From assembly GCA_049340005.1 (NCBI GenBank), contig JBMPIY010000003.1: a stretch of DNA of 64,000 nt; one strand, given 5' to 3'. This stretch comes from CAXBDP01 sp963974465 (lineage in GTDB: Bacteria > Bacteroidota > Bacteroidia > Cytophagales > Cyclobacteriaceae). Shown here piece after piece: positions 59,880-64,000 of the stretch. Position numbers and translations under genes: made by a program. How positions within the stretch are numbered: the first letter of the stretch is position 1; each line of letters starts with the position of its first letter. The notes below the pieces were generated by a model. That model was not told the DNA's origin, ran no database searches, and saw only the letters and a list, made by a program, of their open reading frames with translations.

Positions 59880-59892
59880 TTAAATTCTTTAA

Positions 59893-59917
59893 TTAGCTCG
59901 TTTAGAGCCAATTTTAT
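59893..59917 (+). terminator. Weak intrinsic terminator after purH
   Basis: TTAGCTC/GAGCCAA forms a 7-bp stem with one mismatch and a 5-base loop, followed by TTTTATT. It is located 14 bases after the purH stop. Confidence 0.4.
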
Positions 59918-59977
59918 TATTAATTTTCTAACTTGACAAACACAACATTCACCTTGCAAATAGGGAGCTTTTTATAA

Positions 59978-61006
59978 ATGGGAATTTTTGATTTTTTCAC
60001 CAGCGATATTGCAATTGACTTAGGTACAGCAAATACGCTTATTATATATAAAGATAAAGTGGTGGTAGATGAGCCATCCATTATTGCTATTGATAAAACC
60101 ACAAATAAGGTAATTGCAATTGGCCATCAAGCCATGCAAATGCACGAAAAAACGCATGAGAATATAAAAACTATTCGGCCATTGAAAGATGGTGTAATTG
60201 CGGATTTCCACGCTGCAGAACATATGATTCGTGGTATGATCAAAATGATCCATGGAAAAGGTGGCAGTATGCTGCCAAAATCTCACCGCATGGTGATATG
60301 TATTCCATCGGGCATTACTGAAGTTGAAAAACGTGCTGTGCGTGACTCCGCTGAGCATGCTGGTGCCAAAGAAGTATATATGATTCACGAGCCTATTGCC
60401 GCAGCATTGGGCATAGGTATTGACATTGAGCAACCAATCGGTTCCATGATTGTGGATATCGGAGGTGGTACAACAGAAATCGCTGTAATTGCGCTTTCTG
60501 GTATTGTCTGCGATCAGTCTATACGAGTGGCGGGCGACACCTTCAATAGAGATATATTGGACTACATGCGTCGCCAACATAATTTGTTGATAGGAGAGAG
60601 ATCTGCCGAGAAAATCAAAATATCAGTTGGCTCTGCTCTTACGGAATTGGACGAGCCTCCAGAAGATTACGAGATACGCGGGAGGGATTTGATGACAGGT
60701 ATTCCAAAGGTTATTAAAATCTCTTATTCTGAGATTGCTTTTGCTTTAGATAAATCAGTTTCCAAAATCGAAGAAGCCGTGCTCAAAGCATTGGAGATTT
60801 CTCCACCAGAGTTGTCTGCCGATATTTACGACAATGGAATTCACCTAACAGGTGGTGGTGCCATGCTTCGTGGACTAGACAAAAGACTTGCCATGAAAAC
60901 CAAATTGCCAATACACATTGCAGAAGATCCGCTAAGGGCTGTGGTGAGAGGCACTGGACTTTCATTGAAAAACTTAGATAATTTTAAATCAGTATTGATG
61001 TCCTAA
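59978..61006 (+). CDS. mreB: Rod-shape determining protein MreB
   Basis: 342 residues, actin-like. Phosphate-1 motif AIDLGTANTLI (residues 10-20) and phosphate-2 motif VDIGGGTTEIAV (about 158) are intact. The connecting HEPIAAALGIG (about 135) and the adenosine motif TGGGAMLRGLD (about 287) are also intact. It forms antiparallel filaments on the inner membrane that organise peptidoglycan synthesis. It heads the mreBCD-mrdA operon (9 bases to mreC). Confidence 0.98.
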   Translation: MGIFDFFTSDIAIDLGTANTLIIYKDKVVVDEPSIIAIDKTTNKVIAIGHQAMQMHEKTHENIKTIRPLKDGVIADFHAAEHMIRGMIKMIHGKGGSMLPKSHRMVICIPSGITEVEKRAVRDSAEHAGAKEVYMIHEPIAAALGIGIDIEQPIGSMIVDIGGGTTEIAVIALSGIVCDQSIRVAGDTFNRDILDYMRRQHNLLIGERSAEKIKISVGSALTELDEPPEDYEIRGRDLMTGIPKVIKISYSEIAFALDKSVSKIEEAVLKALEISPPELSADIYDNGIHLTGGGAMLRGLDKRLAMKTKLPIHIAEDPLRAVVRGTGLSLKNLDNFKSVLMS

Positions 61007-61014
61007 GCTAATAC

Positions 61015-61863
61015 ATGCGAACCCTACTCCTATTTATTTTCAGGATTCGGGCCTTCCTTTTATTTGTGGCCTTTGAAGCCCTTTGCTTCTGGTTAATTTT
61101 TACGAACAACCCTTATCAAAGTGCCGCTTTCTTCAATTCCTCAAACGAGATGGCGGCTACCTTGCTAAGTTACTCCAGCGATGCTACAGAGTACCTAAAC
61201 TTAGCTGAGCAAAATCAGATATTGAATCAAGAAAATGCGATCCTTAAAGCGAAGCTTGCCAATATTGAACTGCTCTCGGATATCAATAAGGACACAACTA
61301 TCCTGTCGGGCTTTGGACTGAGCGATTCGGTATATTATTATATTCCCGCTAAGGTGATAAACCAAAGCCTCCGCAATACACAAAATTACCTTACTATCGA
61401 TAAGGGTTCTAATCACGGTATTGAGGAAGGAATGGGCGTAATTAGTAGCGATGGTGTTGTGGGCAGAGTCAAAGTTGTTGGTAGGAATTTCTCTACCATC
61501 ACCTCAGTGTTGCATAGAGAAGTACTTACTTCATCAGTAATTCAAAGCAATAATAGCATCGGTAGCGTGCAATGGAGCGGCCAAGACCCTACAATTGCAA
61601 AGCTACTATATATCCCGAGGCATATAATTATCACTCCAGGCGATGCAGTGGTTACTTCTGGCTTTAGCACCGTTTATCCTCCCGCCATTCCAGTGGGTAA
61701 TATTATCGACAAAGAAATTCGTGGTGATGCAACTTATTACGATATCAATATTCGCTTAAGCACAGATTTTACAAGCCTCAAATGGGTTTATGTGATTGGC
61801 AATAAAATGAAAGTGGAAAAAGATTCAATAGAAAATATAACTCTCGACATTAGTGAGCAATAG
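61015..61863 (+). CDS. mreC: Rod-shape determining protein MreC
   Basis: 282 residues: one N-terminal membrane helix (about 8-30), a coiled coil (about 60-85, ENAILKAKL) and two beta-barrel domains with TIDKGSNHGIEEGMGVISSDGVVGRVK and the later GDAVVTSGFSTVYPPAIPVGNI. It bridges MreB and the periplasmic PBP2/RodA synthase. The stop lies 11 bases inside mreD. Confidence 0.95.
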   Translation: MRTLLLFIFRIRAFLLFVAFEALCFWLIFTNNPYQSAAFFNSSNEMAATLLSYSSDATEYLNLAEQNQILNQENAILKAKLANIELLSDINKDTTILSGFGLSDSVYYYIPAKVINQSLRNTQNYLTIDKGSNHGIEEGMGVISSDGVVGRVKVVGRNFSTITSVLHREVLTSSVIQSNNSIGSVQWSGQDPTIAKLLYIPRHIIITPGDAVVTSGFSTVYPPAIPVGNIIDKEIRGDATYYDINIRLSTDFTSLKWVYVIGNKMKVEKDSIENITLDISEQ

Positions 61864-62371
61864 AATACTTGTAGGTCAGATCGCCAATTTCCTGCTATTC
61901 ATACTTCTGCAAGTATTGATATTCAAAAACATGTCCTTGTTTGGTGTTGCTTTCGTATTTCCGTATTTAGTTTTTCTACTACTCGTTCCATTGGAGGCAT
62001 CTTCCATTCTAATGGTTCTTTTAGGTTTTGCGGCAGGATTGGTAGTAGATATTTTTTATGATACACTAGGAATTCATGCTGCTGCATCTGTGTTGCTTGG
62101 ATATGTGCGAGCAGGCTGGCTTCGTATTATAACTCCAGCGGGAGGTTACGAAACCGTAACCATTCCCAAAGTACAAGACACTGGCCTTTCGTGGTTTTTG
62201 GCGTATGCTTTCCCATTGATTTTTGTACATCAATTGGCTATATTTTATCTTGAAGCAGGAGGTTTTACCTTTTGGTGGATCACGCTTAACAAGGTTTTTT
62301 GGAGCACATTGCTCACAGGAACATTGGTAATTTTATTGCAATATCTATTTTTTAGTAAAAAGAAATTATAA
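61853..62371 (+). CDS. mreD: Rod-shape determining protein MreD
   Basis: 172 residues from a GTG overlapping mreC by 11 bases. It has five predicted membrane helices, including FVFPYLVFLLLVPLEASSI and a motif GLVVDIFYDTLGIHAAASVLLGY that is typical of MreD. It is a membrane partner of MreC in the elongasome. The stop overlaps the PBP2 start (TAATG). Confidence 0.93.
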   Translation: MSNRILVGQIANFLLFILLQVLIFKNMSLFGVAFVFPYLVFLLLVPLEASSILMVLLGFAAGLVVDIFYDTLGIHAAASVLLGYVRAGWLRIITPAGGYETVTIPKVQDTGLSWFLAYAFPLIFVHQLAIFYLEAGGFTFWWITLNKVFWSTLLTGTLVILLQYLFFSKKKL

Positions 62372-64000
62372 TGAATGATAATCGTAAATTCCTCATTCAA
62401 GGATTCTTTGTCTTGGTTGGGCTTATATTTATTATTCGTCTGTTTATGCTTCAAGTAGTTGACAAAAACTATAAGGCAATGGCAGATAGTAACGTAATAC
62501 AGCGGGTGGATGAATTCCCTTACCGTGGACTTATGTTCGATCGCAATGGCGAATTACTTGTCATTAATAATCCTGTTTTTGATTTAATGGTAACGCCCCT
62601 TGAAGTAAATAAGCTTGATACTGCTTTCTTTTGCGAATTAGTAAAAATAGATCGTGAAACCTTCGACACCAAAATGAAGGAAGCGAAAGAATATTCACGT
62701 TTGAAGCCCTCCGTTTTTATCAAACAGCTTCCTCTTGAAGAATTTGCTCGCATACAAGATTACTTGGTTGATTTTCCCGGCTTCTTTATCAATGCCCGTT
62801 CGGTACGCTCCTATCCACATAATGTAATGTCACATGGACTTGGTTACTTGGCCGAAATCGACCGACAAAGATTGGATAGAGACACCACAAAATATTACAA
62901 AAAGGCCGATTATGTAGGAATGAGCGGCCTAGAATATAGCTATGAAGATGTGCTGCGAGGTAAGCGCGGAGTCAAATTCAAATTGGTAAACGTGCGTGGA
63001 GTTGACAAAGGCTCATTCAAGCAAGGTGAATTTGATACACTTCCATTTCCAGGTGATAATATTCAAACCACTTTAGACCTCGAATTACAAGTCTATGCAG
63101 AAAAGCTAATGGAGGGAAAAATTGGTAGCATTGTAGCCTTGGAACCAGGAACAGGAGAAATCCTCTCGATGGTATCCGCTCCTACTTATGATCCAAATTT
63201 GCTTTCTGGCAGAGCATTCGGCAATAATTATATGGATCTCTTAAATGATTCATTAAAGCCATTATTCAATAGACCTATTATGGCGGATGTCTATCCTCCG
63301 GGCTCAATTTTCAAAATGTTTCAAGGGCTTGTAGCCATGGAAGAAGGAGTGATAACTCCAGACACTAGAATATTTTGCAATAGAGGAATCATCGCCTGCC
63401 ATGGCTCTCATACCAATGAAGATTTAGCAGGTGCAATCAAGCATTCCTGCAATCCCTATTTCCATCAAGTATTCCGCCTGATTGTAAACCAAAATGAATC
63501 TAGCAATACCTACAAGGACACAGAAATTGGTCTTGAAAAATGGAGAAACCATATGCTAAGTTTTGGTCTTGGTCAGCCATTGGGTGTGGATTTGCCAAAT
63601 GAAAAAGCGGGAAGGTTGCCTGGCCCAGGATTATACAATCGAATTTATGGTGAAGGCCGTTGGAGATTTTCTACCATTTACTCGCTTAGTATCGGCCAAG
63701 GTGAGTTAGGCGTATCTCCAATGCAAATGGCAAATTTGGCAGCTATATTAGCCAATAGAGGTTATTACTACACCCCGCACATGGTAAAAGGCATCGGAGA
63801 GGATAATTTTGTGCCTGAAGAATTTACCACACCACATTACACAACTGTGAGCGCAGAGCATTACGAAACGGTAATCGACGCAATGTGGCGAGTTGTCAAT
63901 GAGGATGGTGGAACAGGTTTTCGTGCACGAATTGAAGGTGTAGAAGTTTGCGGCAAAACAGGAACAAGCCAAAACCCAAGAGGAGAGGATCACTCAGTTT
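62371..64000 (+). CDS. mrdA: Penicillin-binding protein 2 (partial)
   Basis: 543 codons from the ATG overlapping the mreD stop, open at the window's end. It has an N-terminal membrane helix (about 7-28), a pedestal/dimerisation domain (about 45-240) and a transpeptidase domain with active-site SxxK in PPGSIFKM (Ser about 311). The SxN triad is SCN (about 358), and KTG lies in CGKTGTSQNP (about 528). It cross-links peptidoglycan during elongation as the partner of RodA, whose gene would be expected just beyond the window. All three catalytic motifs are present, and only the last part is missing. Confidence 0.96.
   Translation, partial: MNDNRKFLIQGFFVLVGLIFIIRLFMLQVVDKNYKAMADSNVIQRVDEFPYRGLMFDRNGELLVINNPVFDLMVTPLEVNKLDTAFFCELVKIDRETFDTKMKEAKEYSRLKPSVFIKQLPLEEFARIQDYLVDFPGFFINARSVRSYPHNVMSHGLGYLAEIDRQRLDRDTTKYYKKADYVGMSGLEYSYEDVLRGKRGVKFKLVNVRGVDKGSFKQGEFDTLPFPGDNIQTTLDLELQVYAEKLMEGKIGSIVALEPGTGEILSMVSAPTYDPNLLSGRAFGNNYMDLLNDSLKPLFNRPIMADVYPPGSIFKMFQGLVAMEEGVITPDTRIFCNRGIIACHGSHTNEDLAGAIKHSCNPYFHQVFRLIVNQNESSNTYKDTEIGLEKWRNHMLSFGLGQPLGVDLPNEKAGRLPGPGLYNRIYGEGRWRFSTIYSLSIGQGELGVSPMQMANLAAILANRGYYYTPHMVKGIGEDNFVPEEFTTPHYTTVSAEHYETVIDAMWRVVNEDGGTGFRARIEGVEVCGKTGTSQNPRGEDHSV

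Larger units (their letters stand above)
1096..62145. repeat. Dispersed octamer GCGGGAGG (40 copies)
   Basis: Exact copies by hand count. Plus strand, start positions: 1402, 3461, 8306, 12723, 16744, 20903, 22724, 23028, 26637, 27512, 30493, 35902, 36597, 43399, 43741, 49434, 56171, 58543, 60678, 62138. As CCTCCCGC: 1096, 2150, 8776, 11687, 13092, 15049, 21230, 21922, 25465, 25722, 28154, 30806, 31843, 36327, 40631, 41643, 52470, 56858, 59632, 61678. That is 20 in each orientation. 39 lie in intact genes and one in a pseudogene. The base following GG is never C. All codon phases are used: sense AGG 11, RE 10, GR 4; antisense LP 6, SR 6, PPA 2. The closest two copies are 257 bases apart. Confidence 0.9.

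Noticed and set aside
60020..60580. Minus-strand frame of 186 residues inside mreB
   Set aside because: It is antisense to a highly conserved gene with intact actin motifs; the His/Tyr/Asn-rich composition is that of a shadow frame.
1096..62145. The octamer as a set of internal ribosome-binding sites
   Set aside because: Although GGAGG is a Shine-Dalgarno core, half of the copies are on the opposite strand, 14 of 39 are antisense to their gene, and none precedes a start codon at a useful distance.
1096..62145. The octamer as a Chi or KOPS site
   Set aside because: These are normally skewed towards one strand of each replichore. Here the count is 20 against 20 over 61 kb. This is not fully excluded, because I cannot place the window on the chromosome.

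Overview
The window is an AT-rich chromosomal segment from a member of the Bacteroidota, most likely a marine-type Cytophagales lineage. The main evidence is (1) promoters of the Bacteroidota form TTG-N19-21-TAnnTTTG upstream of many genes, with no consistent Shine-Dalgarno sequence, and (2) gene orders typical of the phylum: nusB-ytxH-DUF1573-yajC-ybbR-coaE, coaX-OMP-TPR-lptC-CNNM-ppiD, purN-purH-mreBCD-mrdA. I saw no rRNA, tRNA, CRISPR array, prophage or intact insertion sequence.

Layout. 0-12.5 kb: gpmI and a lipoprotein, a tandem universal stress protein, an ABC exporter, an OmpA/PD40 envelope protein, a Fur-family regulator, a sodium/proton-antiporter-type permease, an amino-acid dehydrogenase and anmK. 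12.6-20.3 kb: coaX followed by an envelope operon (outer-membrane barrel, TPR protein, LptC, small membrane protein, CNNM/CBS protein, PpiD-like foldase). 20.3-37.4 kb: housekeeping genes (DUF493, pterin dehydratase, rsmI, a half-length Lnt-like membrane protein, suhB-like phosphatase, radical SAM/SPASM protein, an Lnb/DUF4105 protein, recX, tpiA, prmA, a 1560-residue exported protein of unknown function, plsY, M20 peptidase, DsbD). 37.4-44.5 kb: the minus-strand coaE-to-nusB operon, a leucine-dehydrogenase-type gene and a second ABC exporter. 44.5-52.1 kb: an accessory island of beta-propeller lipoproteins, a small NVEALA-like exported peptide, frameshifted and truncated genes, and two pairs of direct repeats that bracket gene cassettes. 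52.1-64 kb: GNAT, M23 endopeptidase, a patatin/Omp85 outer-membrane phospholipase with the remnant of a second copy behind it, a UbiA prenyltransferase, purN, purH and the mre/PBP2 cell-shape operon, which runs off the end of the window.

The most striking signal is not a gene. The octamer GCGGGAGG (reverse complement CCTCCCGC) occurs 40 times by my hand count, exactly 20 on each strand. It lies almost only inside genes, in all reading phases, and is never followed by C. It is nearly absent from the accessory island, where its single copy sits in a decayed ATPase gene. In AT-rich DNA well under one copy is expected. The distribution resembles that of DNA-uptake sequences or HIP1-type iterated motifs, rather than strand-biased Chi or KOPS sites. 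All counts were made by eye and need a computed check.
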